DNA of 53,888 nt, from contig JABUQX010014721.1 in the NCBI GenBank assembly GCA_015478945.1, positions 1-53,888 on the forward strand. Reading direction: 5' to 3'. Numbering within the stretch: position 1 is the stretch's first letter; each line of letters opens with the position of its first letter. This DNA comes from Trachelipus rathkii. Taxonomy: Eukaryota > Arthropoda > Malacostraca > Isopoda > Trachelipodidae. A program made the translations under genes and the position numbers. This document shows positions 13,320 to 26,366 of the stretch, in pieces. The notes beneath the pieces are model-generated. The model searched no databases, had not been told where the DNA came from, and saw only the letters and a list, made by a program, of their open reading frames with translations.

Positions 13320-15215
13320 TACTAGGGTGGAACGAAAAAAAGTGATATATTTTTTTCTAAGCGTAATATTGCGGAAAAGTTGCCTTTTGATATGTATGCT
13401 TTACCCTTAAAATTGGGAAATGTACGACAATTATTACCGGTGCCCAAGAGGCCATACATGAGTTGATTGTAATTTTTTTTTTTTTGAAAATAGCAACATA
13501 ATTTCAGACCAGAGAAAAGTTATATTAGCCACTGGGTACTAATACTTTTAATGTAATAAGTACGTAAAATGTACGTGTCAAGTGAATACATAGCAACCAT
13601 AAAAAAATTTGGTCAACCTAGATAAACTTGTCGGTTGCTCCAACAATTTCCCTTTATGATTCTTTAATATTTTCATGATGCATGAAACTGTTTTTAACTC
13701 CCCCACCACTGATTCGCGCCTTTCTTATATGCATGCATAACTAATTGCTAGCTTGTTCCATTTCTCATTTGTCATCATTGTGAGTAGAGCGTTAGTAACG
13801 GTAGCACGTATTTTATTGTTTAATTGTTTATTTGATTTATGTTAATCTTATAATACCATCGTTTGAATCTTTACGGCCTAAAATATGGCGTATACACCGT
13901 CAACTTCATCATTTTTTCAAGAACTAAGAAAAACTGTGAGTTGCCAATTATTTTTGGTGCCCCCAAGCAGCTTAAAGACAGTGTTTTACCTTCTTATGAA
14001 GATAATGAAGTTTTTCGTGGTTATGACATGCCTCCTGAAATTAAACACTGGGTGAAATAGGTTAGATCATTTCTTTAAAGCTGACCGAGTTATGGAATAT
14101 GAGCTTTTATTCCTATAGTATTGCATAATCGGATTACGAAATTATTTAGAGACTATTATGAGAAGTACAGAAATCTTTTAAAAACACCTTGTAAAGGGCG
14201 AAAAAATGACAAACAAGTATAAATTAAAAATTAAATTTATTCCAAGAAATGCCCAAAAATAAGTTATCTAATATTGTAGCCTGTAAATGCAAAGATTTTT
14301 CTATCCAGTTGTGAAAAATCCCGAAAGTGCCTAAAGGAGAGCAATTGTTTCTTAGTGACCACGAACTGAGAAGAAAAAATGGTCATGAGTTCCTATGATA
14401 TTGGGCTACCAGGAAAAACAAGAAAAAAGAAAAAGGAAAGGAGAAGCACTGAAAAGAAGTATCTTCACTGGCTATTGAAAATTGCAGGGATGTGGATGTT
14501 CACATCACTGCAATTTCCAATAACAGTATGTAAGATACTCTCCCCCCAGCTCCTTCTCTTATTTCCCAAACTATCGTCCACTTTATTTATTGTTGAATCA
14601 GTTCCTTTACCTAATATATCTCAACATTTTTTTCTCCTTTCTTTTTCTTTTCTTGGTTTTTTTCCGGGGTTAGCCACCAATATCAATAGAACTTTGATCA
14701 AGTAAACCATTTTTGTATTTCAGAAACATTTTCGGATTTTCAACGTATGTAGAGAAATCTTTGCATTTGCAGGCTGCAATATCAGACACAAATTTCGGCA
14801 AAGTTATTGAATAATTTTAATTTTAATTATATTTCATCATTTTTCGCCATTTACATCGGGTAGGTTTAAAAGATTTCTGTACTTCCAATAATAGTCTCTA
14901 AATAATTCTATAATCCGATTATGCGGCTATAGGAATAAAAGTTCTATTTCATAACTCGGTCAGCTTTAAAAAGAAATGATCTCACCTATTTCACCCAGTG
15001 TTTTAATTTCAAGGCATGTCTTAATCACCGGTAATAATTGTCGTACATTTCCCAAATTTTAAGGGTAACACGTCATACATATCAAAGGCAATTTTTCTTA
15101 CAACTATTACGCTTAGAAAAAAATATATCACTATTTTTTGTTTAAATTGTTACGAATTAACACTATTAGTGAAAAACTCGTCGCAAGTCAGAAAATCCAC
15201 CCTAGATCTTCACGG
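13320..15215. repeat. Long imperfect palindrome (fold-back element)
   Basis: The two halves are inverted copies meeting at about 14,497, where GATGTG (14,489-14,494) faces CACATC (14,501-14,506) across a 6-base loop. Matching blocks: CTATTGAAAATTGCAG (14,472) against CTGCAATTTCCAATA (14,508); GGGCTACCAGGAAAAA (14,402) against TTTTTTTCCGGGGTTAGCC (14,657); GAAATTAAACACTGGGTGAA (14,037) against TTCACCCAGTGTTTTAATTTC (14,992); GACAATTATTACCGGTG (13,427) against CACCGGTAATAATTGTC (15,027); CTAGGGTGGA (13,323) against TCCACCCTAG (15,197). The left half carries about 570 extra bases (about 13,445-14,020) absent from the right. A 65-codon frame at 13863-14060 lies mainly in the extra part. It resembles a fold-back transposon or a large inverted duplication; no transposase is seen. 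Confidence 0.85.
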
Positions 15216-15228
15216 AAAGAGACGACCT

Positions 15229-16130
15229 TCATTCTTCTTTTTTCGTCAAGGTAGGGTCATCCCCTGGCCCAGGTGGGCCACAACCATATCCCCTCACAAA
15301 CCACGCCACACTCCTATTATGCACCTTTATTCTCGCCTCTGCCAAACTCACATTTCTCTCCTTCAGACATTCGTTTACTGACTCAATCCACTTTTTCTTC
15401 GGTCTCCCAGCCGGTCGATTCCAAACACCCTCACCATATAATAATACCGCCTTAACCAACCGACTTCCATTCATCCCTTTCCACATGACCAAACCATCTA
15501 AAACGTACTTCATGTATTCTCTCATTTACCCCTTTCTTCACACCGCAAACTCTCTAATACGTTCATTCCTCATTATTATTCAATTCTTTTGCACACCTAA
15601 CCACGCCCCTAAGATTGTCCATCTGAACAAATGTACTTAGATCTAACCTCTTATTTCAGACCATGTCTCACTACTTACATTAACACAGGGTAACAAATTT
15701 TACCCTTTCATGTAGGACCCTTAGTCACTCAAGATCTGTTAGTTCTTACATCCACCAACGATTTAATTGCACCAACCACCTTCCTAATATTTACAACTTT
15801 CCAACTTTACTGCTGCATCATCCGTTCCCTTTCATCCAACATATATCCTAAATATTTAAACGTCAGTCACATGTTCCAGCTGCTTCACCATCTAACATTA
15901 ACTTCACACGAGGACTGTCCTTCCACTCACAACCATAACCTTACTCTTATCTACGTTTTTACTTTCAAAACCCCTCCTTTTACACACGGCTGCAAATCTC
16001 TCTACCAATCCTCAAACTCTCTTTCAGATTCGCACCACACAAACCAATCATCCGCATGTAATTCCACTCAACTCCATTCTCCAACATTCTAAACACCATA
16101 TCCTGCCACCCCCATTTCTCTAATTCATTT
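15229..16130 (-). pseudogene. Non-LTR retrotransposon reverse transcriptase remnant
   Basis: On the minus strand the sequence reads as the 3' half of a non-LTR (LINE-type) reverse transcriptase ORF. Near 16,040 there is HADD followed by an aromatic residue, the polymerase (Y/F)ADD active-site motif. Near 15,950 a KSKVMVVSG block matches the conserved strand after the palm. At 15,229-15,525 a 98-codon frame contains GRPKKKWIESVNECLKERNV and ends in WFVRG, which is the usual C-terminal tail of these proteins. Stops and frameshifts between the blocks show that it is dead. No endonuclease domain was found and the 5' end is missing; a CT/TA microsatellite lies where it should continue. The clade (CR1, RTE or related) cannot be settled by eye. 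Confidence 0.8.
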
Positions 16131-16204
16131 CATAACCCCATCCAAGATACAAATTGAATAACAAGAAGACATAACACATCCCTGCCCACTCCGCTATTAA
16201 TATC

Positions 16205-16329
16205 CTAACTCTCACTCTTCTCTCTCTCTCCTCTCTCTCCTCGTCTGTCTCTCTCTCTCTATATTATATATATTATATTATATATAATTTATATATATTT
16301 TATTATATATATTAAATATATTACTATAC

Positions 16330-16361
<32 letters not shown>

Positions 16362-16430
16362 ATATACCGTATATATATTATATATATACTATATATATAA
16401 TTATATATATATATATATATAATATATATA

Positions 16431-16482
<52 letters not shown>

Positions 16483-16497
16483 ATAATATATATATAC

Positions 16498-16530
<33 letters not shown>

Positions 16531-16620
16531 TTAATTATATATAAATTATATAATATATGATATATATATATTATATATATATATATATATAGTATAATAT
16601 GATAGATATATATATATATT
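16205..16620. repeat. (CT)n then (TA)n microsatellite
   Basis: A short CT-rich run (16,205-16,260) is followed by about 350 bases of interrupted TA repeat. Confidence 0.85.
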
Positions 16621-17395
16621 TTAATTGTCAGTCAAAACATTCCTGTTCCTATCATCTGAGCTTGTTATGTTCATATTTTCTTTCTGTCTAATGATCTGTT
16701 CGCCCCGTATATCTACCAACCTCTGTCTTTTTAATTAAATGTTCTGCGCTTCTCTGTCTCAATAACATCTTTGTCTTTCCATATCTGTCCTTTTTTTATA
16801 TCTATCATAATCTATCTGTCCATGTTTTTTCCATCTGTTCTGATCCATCTGTCTATCCTAACGTATTCATCTTACCATGTTTTCAAACTGTCCGTCTATG
16901 TCATTTTTGTCCTTATCATTCTGTGTCTGTCTCTGCTTTTTCACTTGTTTTAGTCTGTCAATATGTCCTCGTGTATCTACCTGTCCTTGTTGATAAGTCT
17001 GTTTTTTCTATCTAATGTATTTTAAGTTTGTATTTCATTTTACTCCCCCATCATTCTATAACTGTCTTTCTGTCTGTCCCTGTTCTTATATTTGTCCTAA
17101 TTTTCTTGCCTGTCTGTTTTTTAAGGTGTGTTAGTTTATATATTGGTCCTAATTTGTTTTACTGTTTTCATATATCTTCCTACTTTTACCTGCTCCTGTG
17201 TATTATCTGTTTCTATCTTTATATTTGTTTATTTATATGTCTATTCTTATCTGTCTTAATTTGCTTCTTTCTAGTAGTCTGTTTTTGTCTGCCTGTATTT
17301 GTATGTCTGTCAAACCCTGTCTTTATATGCCCTTATCTGCCAGTTTTTATTTGTGCGTCTGTCTATTTTTTGTGTTTTCTTCTTAATTACATATT
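16621..17395. repeat. Pyrimidine-rich TCTGTC tract
   Basis: Same style as 11.2-12.7 kb: T/C-rich with recurring CTGTCTGT, TTGTCC and ATCTGTC. The hydrophobic frame 17028-17408 (126 codons, Cys/Leu/Phe/Tyr) is composition-driven and has no start context or domain. Confidence 0.55.
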
Positions 17396-17990
17396 TTATT
17401 GGTTATAATTTACAATTATTTACATACAACATTACGTAACATCTTGACAAAATCGAGCATTGTCCCGAAAAGGGGGAAAATTGGCCAGCAACACACACAT
17501 TAATGGTAAATATTACATTTAAGGCAAAATTATATATGGAAAAGTTACAGTAAAAGTTACATTTAAGGAAATGTAAAGTTACTATAAGAACTACATCTAA
17601 GGGAAAGTTATAGTGACAGTAACGAGTCTTCAAAGGTTTGATGGGTCATTATAAATTATGTTGATTTGTTTGATGGTCTCACGTGTTAAGCAGTAATTAT
17701 TAAACATCGTTATGGTTACAATCACTGTTTTACGATAGTTACTGCTATATAAAGTTTTTATGTTAACACATTTATTGTCTGATTTTGGAGATATGCAAAT
17801 GTGAATGGGGGTGAGGGATGGTTGTTAAATTTCTTTAATAAGCATACATGCTGTTTTATAGAAATGTTAATTCCTAACATTTATGTAGGTTATGCTATGC
17901 GTAAAGGCCGATAAAGGTAAAATAAAACTAAAGCAATAAAAAGAAATTATATTTCGGTCTTTTTTTTTTCTATCAATCCATATTCATGAA
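17396..17990. other. Unassigned sequence with short GTTACATTTAAGG repeats
   Basis: At 17,505-17,615 variants of AAAGTTACATTTAAGG recur four or five times. The rest has no visible gene or repeat. Confidence 0.35.
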
Positions 17991-18070
17991 TTTATAAATG
18001 AAAAAGAACCAAATTTTGACGACAATTTACTTCATATGTTTTGATTATGACGTCATCCAAACTTTTACAG
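17991..18070 (+). repeat. Dispersed repeat with TGACGTCA core, copy 1
   Basis: AAAAGAACCAAATTTT (18,002) and GATTATGACGTCATC (18,043) appear in the same order and spacing, on the opposite strand, at 48,840-48,925. The shared block is about 75 bases. The core TGACGTCA is the consensus CRE/ATF site; regulatory use is not shown. Confidence 0.6.
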
Positions 18071-18089
18071 TAGGCTATATTTTTATTAC

Positions 18090-18239
<150 letters not shown>

Positions 18240-18834
18240 TCACGAAATAACTTTTTTTTTTTACTCATAAACAGAATGGAGACCCACGAAAGAGAAGAAA
18301 AAAAAAGCAAGTGTTTCAGGTATCGTTCCTCCCTATTTAAACTTTTATTTCGATTTTTTATTAAAAATTTTTCTTCCCTTTTCAAGTATAGTTTTTTACC
18401 AATTTTTTTCACTTTTTTTCTATATATATATTTCAGGAATTTCATTTACCTAGTTTCAAGTACCTATTCTCAATATAGTTTCTACCCATTTTTTTTGTAT
18501 ATTTTCTTCAACTATTTCAGACTTAGTTTTTTTTATATATATTTTTATTTGTTTTAGAAGTGCCTCTTCTAGCTATTTCAGGTGATTTTACCGATCATTT
18601 TTAAGTACTTTACTCAATATTTTATTTCGTCTATTTTGTACATGTTTTTCTAATATAAATATTTTTCTCCTTGAATCTAGAACCTTTCTGTCCGTATGTC
18701 AGAAATTTTTCCTATTCCTATCCTATTATTATTATCCTATCCAATTATTTCCTATCCCTTTGTTCATTCTCTATTTTCAAAAACACTTTAATTCTTTTTG
18801 AACACCTCTTCATCAAGTTTCAAAGATTTTTTCA

Positions 18835-19865
18835 ACCTTAAGTACCTTTTCTCTGCTTCAAGTACCTTTTCTCTACCGCAGGAATTATTTCCTTACTTTT
18901 AGTACATTTTCTTTACCTCGAGTGTTATTTCCTTTTCTTTATCTCAAGTATTATTTCCCTACTTCAAGTAGGCTACCTTTTCTGTATTTCAAATATCTTA
19001 TTCTAACTTCAAGTACCTTGTCCTTACCTCTAGTATTATTTTCCTACTTCAAGTAGGCTATCTTTATTCTACCTTGGGCATTTTATTCCTACTTAAAATT
19101 CCTTGTCTCTACCTCAAGTATTTTTTTCCTCCTGCAAATAACTTTTTATACCTCAGGTATTATTTCTTTACTTCAAGTACCTCCTCTCTTCCTCATGTAT
19201 TATTTCTCTACTTCAAGGACCGTTTCTCTACCTCAAGTAATATATCTCTACTTCAAGAACCGTTTCTCTCCATGAAGTATTATTTCTCCATTTCAAGTAC
19301 CTTCTCTCTTCCTCAAGTATTCTTTCTCTACTTCAAGCACCGTTCCTCTAGCAAGTATTATTTCTCTACTTCAAGTACCGTTTCTCTACCTCGAGTATTA
19401 TTTCTCTACTTCAAGTAGCGTTTCTCTACCTCAAGCTTTACAATCTCTACTCCAAGTTGAGTTTTTATACCTCAAGTATTATTTATGTACATCAAGTACC
19501 GTTTCTCTACTTCAAGTATTATTTGTCTACCTCAAGTACCTTCTCTCTACCTCAAGTATTATCTCTCTATTCATTTATCGTATCTCTACCTGAAGTATTA
19601 TTTCTCTACTTCAAGTACCTTCTCTCTCTACCTCGTTATTTCTCTACTTAAAGTACCGTTTCCCTATCTCAGTTATTATTTATCTACTTTATGTACCGTT
19701 TATCTGCCTCAATATTGTTTCTCTACTTCATGTACTATTTTTTACTTCAAGTATTCTTTCTCTACTTCATGTAGCGTTTCTCTACCTCAAGTATTATTTC
19801 TCTACTTCAAGTATTATTTTCTACTTCAAGTACCGTTTTTTATCTTCAAACACCTTTTCTCTTTT
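18835..19865. repeat. 20-bp minisatellite, block 1
   Basis: Tandem 20-base monomers of two alternating types: CTACTTCAAGTACCGTTTCT and CTACCTCAAGTATTATTTCT. Degenerate relatives already appear from about 18,440. Together they make a 40-base dimer. Because 60 bases (three monomers) is a whole number of codons, the array gives long open frames (19074-19418, 19485-19868) repeating every 20 residues; these are not genes. The same array resumes at 21,300. Confidence 0.9.
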
Positions 19866-20297
19866 TAATTATTTTTTTTTATCTGATAAATCGTCAATAA
19901 TGTCATTAATGTTTACAATGTTTTAGAAGTGTAGAGAACGTTGGCCCGTTTGTTGACTCGTTTGTAACGTCTTTTCACTGTCATGTCATCTGTCCCCACA
20001 CTTCCCATGACATGTCACTTTTATCCTACACCATTTTACCGTACCGATGTCGATTCACAAATCAGCACTATCTGTTATCTGTCTGATAATCTGTTTTTTT
20101 TTAACTTTAAGATAATCTGACTTTGAGTCAGAGTCTGATTCAAACTGTTTTTGATTTCCGATTTTGATTCCGGAACAAATAACTTTCAGACCCGAATACG
20201 ATTCTGGTTCTAGGTTCCAGGTTCCAGGTTCCAGATTCCAGGTTCGAACTCAGATTTCACGGCCTGGTTTCAATTCAAATCAACACTTCTCATTCGT
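19866..20297. other. Unassigned sequence with a short GGTTCCA repeat
   Basis: At 20,205-20,250 AGGTTCCAGGTTCCAG and variants repeat about five times, and TCTGATTTT-like words occur at 20,060-20,170. No gene is seen. Confidence 0.4.
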
Positions 20298-20527
20298 TTG
20301 TATTAGGGTTGACCGACCCACCCTGTGAGGGGCATTACCGTGCGACTAACAATTCCAGTCTCCCTGAGCGGTGCAGTTTTAAAAATATAGAAATGCGGTG
20401 CGGTGCGGAGCGTGGTACGGAGCGTGATGCGGAGCGTGGTGCGCACTGAAATGTAGAGGTGCGGTAATGTGTTAAAAAAGTGACTGATGGTACGGTGTAC
20501 AAAGTATCCCTGAGCTCTGGCAACCCT
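20298..20527 (-). mobile_element. GC-rich GCACC TIR element, minus orientation
   Basis: The ends AGGGTTG (20,306) and CAACCCT (20,520) are inverted. Inside, GCGGTGCGGAGCGTGG repeats, and the reverse complement contains GCACCGCACC and CACCTCTACATTTCA, the signature of the clearer copy at 39,098-39,294. It is GC-rich in an AT-rich region with no coding capacity. The 62-codon minus-strand frame here is incidental. Confidence 0.7.
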
Positions 20528-20597
20528 ATTATGTACCTGGCACCCTAGTTTAATCTGGCAACCCTAATTTGTATGCATATTTGTGCACATATATGGC

Positions 20598-20602
20598 TCA
20601 CA

Positions 20603-20633
<31 letters not shown>

Positions 20634-20863
20634 TTATATATATATATATTTATAAACCAGATATATATATATATATATATATATATCATATCCATATCTT
20701 CTTATATATATATATTACATTATTATTGTGTTTCAGCATTATTAATTTACGCTATTTTTAACTCCTGGTATTTATTATTAATATTATTGTTATTATTATT
20801 ATTGTTATTATTATTGGTATTATTATTATTGTTATTATTTATATTAGTTATATTATTATTATT

Positions 20864-20937
<74 letters not shown>

Positions 20938-20979
20938 TATTTATTATTATTATTATTTATTATTATTTAATTTATTATA

Positions 20980-21015
<36 letters not shown>

Positions 21016-21071
21016 ATATTATTTTCATTATTATTCTTTTTTTTATTTCGATATATTATAGTACTCAATTA

Positions 21072-21129
<58 letters not shown>

Positions 21130-21162
21130 TATATTATTATTATTACTATTACTATTACTTTA

Positions 21163-21224
<62 letters not shown>
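20598..21224. repeat. (TA)n followed by interrupted (ATT)n
   Basis: TA repeats fill 20,598-20,715. ATT repeats with TGT, ATA and AAT interruptions fill 20,770-21,222. The 215-codon open frame over this (20583-21230) is pure repeat translation. Confidence 0.93.
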
Positions 21225-21299
21225 TATTAGGGTTAGGTTTATTTCATATTATATAATCTAATTTAATTTATGATTTCTCTACATAATCATAATTTTCAA

Positions 21300-22455
21300 C
21301 TTGAATCCTTATAATACTTCAAGTACTCAATTTTCTATCAATCTTTCTCGACCTCTAGTATTATATCTCTACTTCCAGTAGTTTCTCTCTACATCAAATA
21401 CTATTTCTCTATTTTAAGTACTTTCTTTCTACCTCAAGTATTATTTTCCAGCTTCAAGTACCGTTTCTCTATCTCAAGTATTATTTCTCTACTTCTAATA
21501 CTTTCTACATCAAGTACTATTTCTCTAATTCAAGTGTTTTCTCTCTACCTCAAGTATTATTTCCCTAATTCAAGTACCATTTCTCTACCTCAAGTATTGT
21601 CTCTACTTCAAGTACTTTCTCTCCACATCAAATTCTATTTCTCTATTTTAAGTACTTTCTTTCCACCTCAAGTATTATTTCCCAACGTCAAGTACCGTTT
21701 CTCTATCTCAAGTATTATTTCTCTACTTCTAGTACTTTCTACGTCAAGTACTATTTCTCTATTTCAAGTGTTTTCTCTCTACCTCAATTATTATTTCCCT
21801 ACTTCAAGTACCATTTCTCTACCTCAAGTATTATCTCTACTTCAAGTACTTTCTCTCTATATCAAATACTATTTTTCTATTTCAAGTACTTTCTCTCTAC
21901 CTCAAGTATTATTTCTCTACTTCAAGTACCGTTTTTCTACCTCAAGTATTATTTCTCTACTTCTAGTACTTTCTTCATCAAGTACTTATTTTCTATTTCA
22001 AGTACTTTCTCTCCCTACCTTAAGTATTATTTTCCTACTTCAAGTACCGTATCTCTACCTAAGGTATTATTTCTGTACTTCAAGTACTGTTTTTCGATTT
22101 CAAGTATTATTTCTCTACTTCAATTACCGTGTCTCTATTTCAAGTATTATTTCCCTACTTCTATTATCTTTTCTCTACTTGAAGTATTATTTCTCTACTT
22201 AAAGTATTGTTTCTCTATATCAAGTATTATTTCTCTACAAGTAAAGTGTCTCTATCTCAAGTATTATTTCTCTACTTCAAGTACTGTCTCTCTACCTCAA
22301 GTATTATTTCTCTACCATAAGTGTCATTTATCTATATCAAATGTTACTTCTCTACTTCAAGTACCGTTTCTCTGTTTCAAGTATTATTTCTCTACAAGTA
22401 CAGTGTCTCTATCTCAAGTATTATTTCTCTACTTCAAGTACCGTTTCTCTACATC
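21300..22455. repeat. 20-bp minisatellite, block 2
   Basis: Same monomers and strand as 18,835-19,865, here with more TTCTAGTACTTTCT variants and some 17-18-base units (TACAAGTA, 22,235 and 22,395). Open frames 21534-22202 and 22321-22629 arise from it. The two blocks look like one array separated by the element at 20,298 and the ATT tract. Confidence 0.9.
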
Positions 22456-22771
22456 AAACTGTACATCACTTTACCTACATCTCCTACCAACAATTATTCC
22501 AAACTATCTAAATTAACAGTCTATTCTGAGTTGTGCACATCTCTATGGACAAGTTACAGTAGAAAAAGATATACTCTCTTCATCACAACCATACGATTCA
22601 TATTCAGCCATAAGTTTTGGATATATTGATTATCCTAAGATTACAGTTGCCAATGCTCAATATAACCTTCCCGTACCTCCGACTAGTGAATGGTTACAAG
22701 TTTAAAACCTAAAGTTCCCTAAAAGTCACTCAATATGTAACTAAGAAAATAACAAAAAGTTTCTACAGTGA
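22456..22771. other. Unassigned spacer
   Basis: Ordinary AT-rich sequence after the minisatellite. I see no gene, RNA or repeat. Confidence 0.4.
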
Positions 22772-22772
22772 T

Positions 22773-22824
<52 letters not shown>
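22772..22824. repeat. (GA)n microsatellite
   Basis: About 26 uninterrupted GA units. Confidence 0.97.
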
Positions 22825-22826
<2 letters not shown>

Positions 22827-22967
22827 AATCATCTTAGGTGGTTTGAAAAAAAATATTTTAAAAATTAATCAGCAACCAAAAATTTATAGGAAATTAATTA
22901 GTGATTAATCACTAGCTTGATAGTACGTATCATCATTCTTCAATACATTTATGCCATTCATTCATCA

Positions 22968-23465
<498 letters not shown>

Positions 23466-23497
23466 AATTTAAGCAGACAGTAGCAGCGTCGTCATCT

Positions 23498-23560
<63 letters not shown>
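23498..23560. repeat. (GA)n microsatellite
   Basis: About 31 perfect GA units. Confidence 0.97.
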
Positions 23561-23566
<6 letters not shown>

Positions 23567-23965
23567 TATTATTGCAAAATAATATTAATGAGAATTTTAT
23601 CAATTTCTGCAGCAATAACAATGAAAAACATCATTAATATTTAACAAACGATGTATAAACAAAAAAAAAATTGATACAGATATATCTATAATTTTCAAAC
23701 CACAAAATATTGAGGTTTAATTTTATATGGAATAAAATAAAATTAACTTTTCAAGGTCAGTAGGACCCTTCTAGAAAGGTCCCTGGGTTTTCTAGGGTCT
23801 ACAGGAAATAAGCTGTTCATACCTATCATGAATGATGGATATTTATTCCATCAGTAACAAAGCAAGGATCTTATATAATAATTAAAGTCTGAGTAAGACG
23901 AAGCTAAGTGTAAAGGCTTAAATGGATTTTTTTTAATTAGGAAACTCAAATGAAAATGTTCTTTA
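23561..23965. other. Unassigned AT-rich spacer
   Basis: No gene or repeat recognised. CTAGAAAGGTCCCTGGG is followed closely by TTTTCTAGGGT (23,770-23,802), a weak local inverted similarity. Confidence 0.35.
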
Positions 23966-24146
23966 TGCGGCAATAAATTCGGCACAAGTCTAAATTAGGA
24001 GGCATTTTTCAAATCAATTGAAAATGCCCTATAAGCTGAAGAAATTCCCCGAATATTTATATATTCTAAGGTTAGGTTACGTTAGGTTACATTAGGTTAG
24101 GTTAGGTTACGCCTCTTCACTTAGACTTGTACCATAAATTCCTTTC
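23966..24146. mobile_element. Small TIR element with a TTAGG-type array
   Basis: ACAAGTCTAA at 23,984 and TTAGACTTGT at 24,121 are inverted, within roughly 30-base imperfect inverted ends (AATTCGG...GGAGGC against GCCTCTTC...AAATTCC). Between them lies an array of GGTTAGGTTACGTTA-type units (24,070-24,111) next to the right end. It has no ORF. It resembles a non-autonomous DNA transposon with an internal telomere-like array, with different ends from the 39-47 kb family. Confidence 0.5.
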
Positions 24147-25330
24147 GTGACTGTCGGATTAAATGCTTAAGGGGCGTGAAGAGAAGTGGGAGAAAGAAAG
24201 AAGTATCTCCGCAGACTCTTTAAAATTAAATAGGTTTTCTCCTGAAGTAACTTCTTATATATTAAGAACATTTTTATCCCAATCGCGTTTGAACTTAACT
24301 GGTATACGACCAACACTCAGAAACAAATGCGATTGGCCATATAAAGGGGTAGTAGTTTCCCGAAATGCGTAAAAAGTAGGGAGTCGCGTCCCACCTTTGA
24401 ATTACGTCAATCGTTATTAAAAAGAAATTGATCAATAGTAATAAAATTTAAGAACTGAATAATTAAATTTTGAGAAGAGGTGGTGTTAATTTTTTTACTT
24501 AAAATAGTAATAAAATTTAGAAACTGAATAATTAAATTGGGAGGAGAGGTGGTGTTCCTCTCCCCAATTGAATGTTATAATAACTAGCTGAAGAAAATGT
24601 ATGAGAAAATCGATTTTTTCTCAGATATGTTTGTAAGGTCAGATGGTTCTTTGTTTAGTTAAGATTCTAATTACCAGATGCTTAACTGAAGTGCTGTTGA
24701 GTTTACCTGTGGTGTAAAGACAAACCATTTTGTTTTTTTGTGATGTTTTACTCTCTCAGCCTGGATAAAACGGGTCATTCATTTAAAGTATAATAAAACC
24801 ACAATTCTACAAGGTATCTACCATAAATTATATGATAAATTAAATTAGACCGCTAATATTCTAACGCCTCAATGTATGGAGAAACCTTGCTCATAAAGAG
24901 GCACCTTAAAAGATGGAAATTAAGATGAAGGCCAACACGTAGAAACAAAGTGGTAGCGGAGTAAATGTTTATATTAACGTTGAATGAAGATGAGAAATCT
25001 TCAACAAACTGATCTTACGTGCAGATAGAAGAAACTTGCTTCTTATGCAAGCTCGAAACGTGTGTGTACACCACACGTGGATACCACAACGTATGAATCC
25101 AAGTTTTTAGTCCAAGCTATCACACGTGAATCTATGAATGTTAAACATCTGTAATATGAATTTAAAATTTAATGTCAGAAGGACCATTTATCAATTAGTT
25201 CAAAATTATAATTGACATTTAATAATTAAATATGACCTTGAAATTTTAATAAGCAAGTTTAAACATACAAGTAAATTTAATGGAAAATTTAATATATAAA
25301 GTTTAATAGACAAGAGATTAATATATGTAA
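24147..25330. other. Unassigned sequence with a ~71-bp tandem duplication
   Basis: AATAGTAATAAAATTTA (24,434 and 24,505), together with ACTGAATAATTAAATT and GAGGTGGTGTT, forms two copies about 71 bases apart. A 69-codon plus frame at 24163-24372 has no recognisable domain. At 25,050, ACGTGTGTGTACACCACACGT is a short imperfect palindrome. Confidence 0.4.
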
Positions 25331-25367
25331 TAATATGTAATAATATGTATATATATATATATAAATA

Positions 25368-25409
<42 letters not shown>

Positions 25410-25455
25410 TTGATAAAAATAGTAACTATATATAATAATATATATATATATGAGC
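25331..25455. repeat. (TA)n microsatellite
   Basis: TA repeats with TAATAA interruptions. Confidence 0.85.
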
Positions 25456-26366
25456 AGATGTGTTAATGGTAAAAACCATACATGTGTATAAATTTAAATG
25501 GTTAATAATATACATTGTATGTTACAAGTGTATAAGTTGTATGTATGAAGTGCTAGAGTGAATAAAATTGTCAAGTACAATATTGTATTTACATTGGGAC
25601 TGTTCAAAATTGATACGGCAAATTAAATTTTTTTTAGTGATTCCTGTAATTGAGGAACTTTTAATTGAAATTAAAGTTTGTATAATAGAATAAATATATT
25701 TAAAAAAGTATCTTTAATATGACCTATATCAATTTTACAGGAAGGAAGGTCAATAATACAAATTACTACTAGACCACTCGATTGGTCATTCTTTCATACA
25801 ATAGATAAATCACTAACTGGTGCAGGATATATAAAAAAGACGCATTAGTGACTATTAAAGGTTATTCTAATTTGACTACAAAAAAGGTTATCCTAAATGG
25901 TTACTAAAGGTTATCCATATTGGACTATAACTATAAACAAAGGTTGATACTTTGGGTCATCTCGCTCCAGTGACCATAAAACAAGCCGTACGGAAGAGCA
26001 ACTAAACTATTTTAGCGCCGATTTCTTTTTCTTTTTTTTTAATTTAATTTAATTTTTATTTTAGGTTATAAATATATTTGCCAAAAAAATTATTTAAAAA
26101 AAAAAATCACTTGCATGAGCTGAACTTTGTTTCTAGTTTCACAGCATGTGAATGAGGTGCTATTCCATCTTCTCTATCCTCTCTAACTCATGCCTAATAA
26201 AGTTATTGTTTATTAAGAGGATTTCTGCTCTCCATGCTTGCAACAAGATTTCATATGGTCTGACGGTGGTTCTTGTTTTGCTTTTGCAAAATATAAATTT
26301 TATACTTTTGCGAAAACAATTTTGGCAAAGCGAAAGGTTTTTAATAATTTGTCAGGGATATTTAAG

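Noticed and set aside
20583..21230. 215-codon open frame of Tyr, Leu and Ile runs
   Set aside because: It is (TA)n and (ATT)n read in frame; ATT repeats have no stop in several frames.
19074..22629. Open frames of 93-222 codons repeating a ~20-residue Ser/Leu/Tyr/Phe motif
   Set aside because: They follow from a 20-base minisatellite without stops. Three monomers make 60 bases, so the peptide repeats every 20 residues in every frame. No start context or domain.
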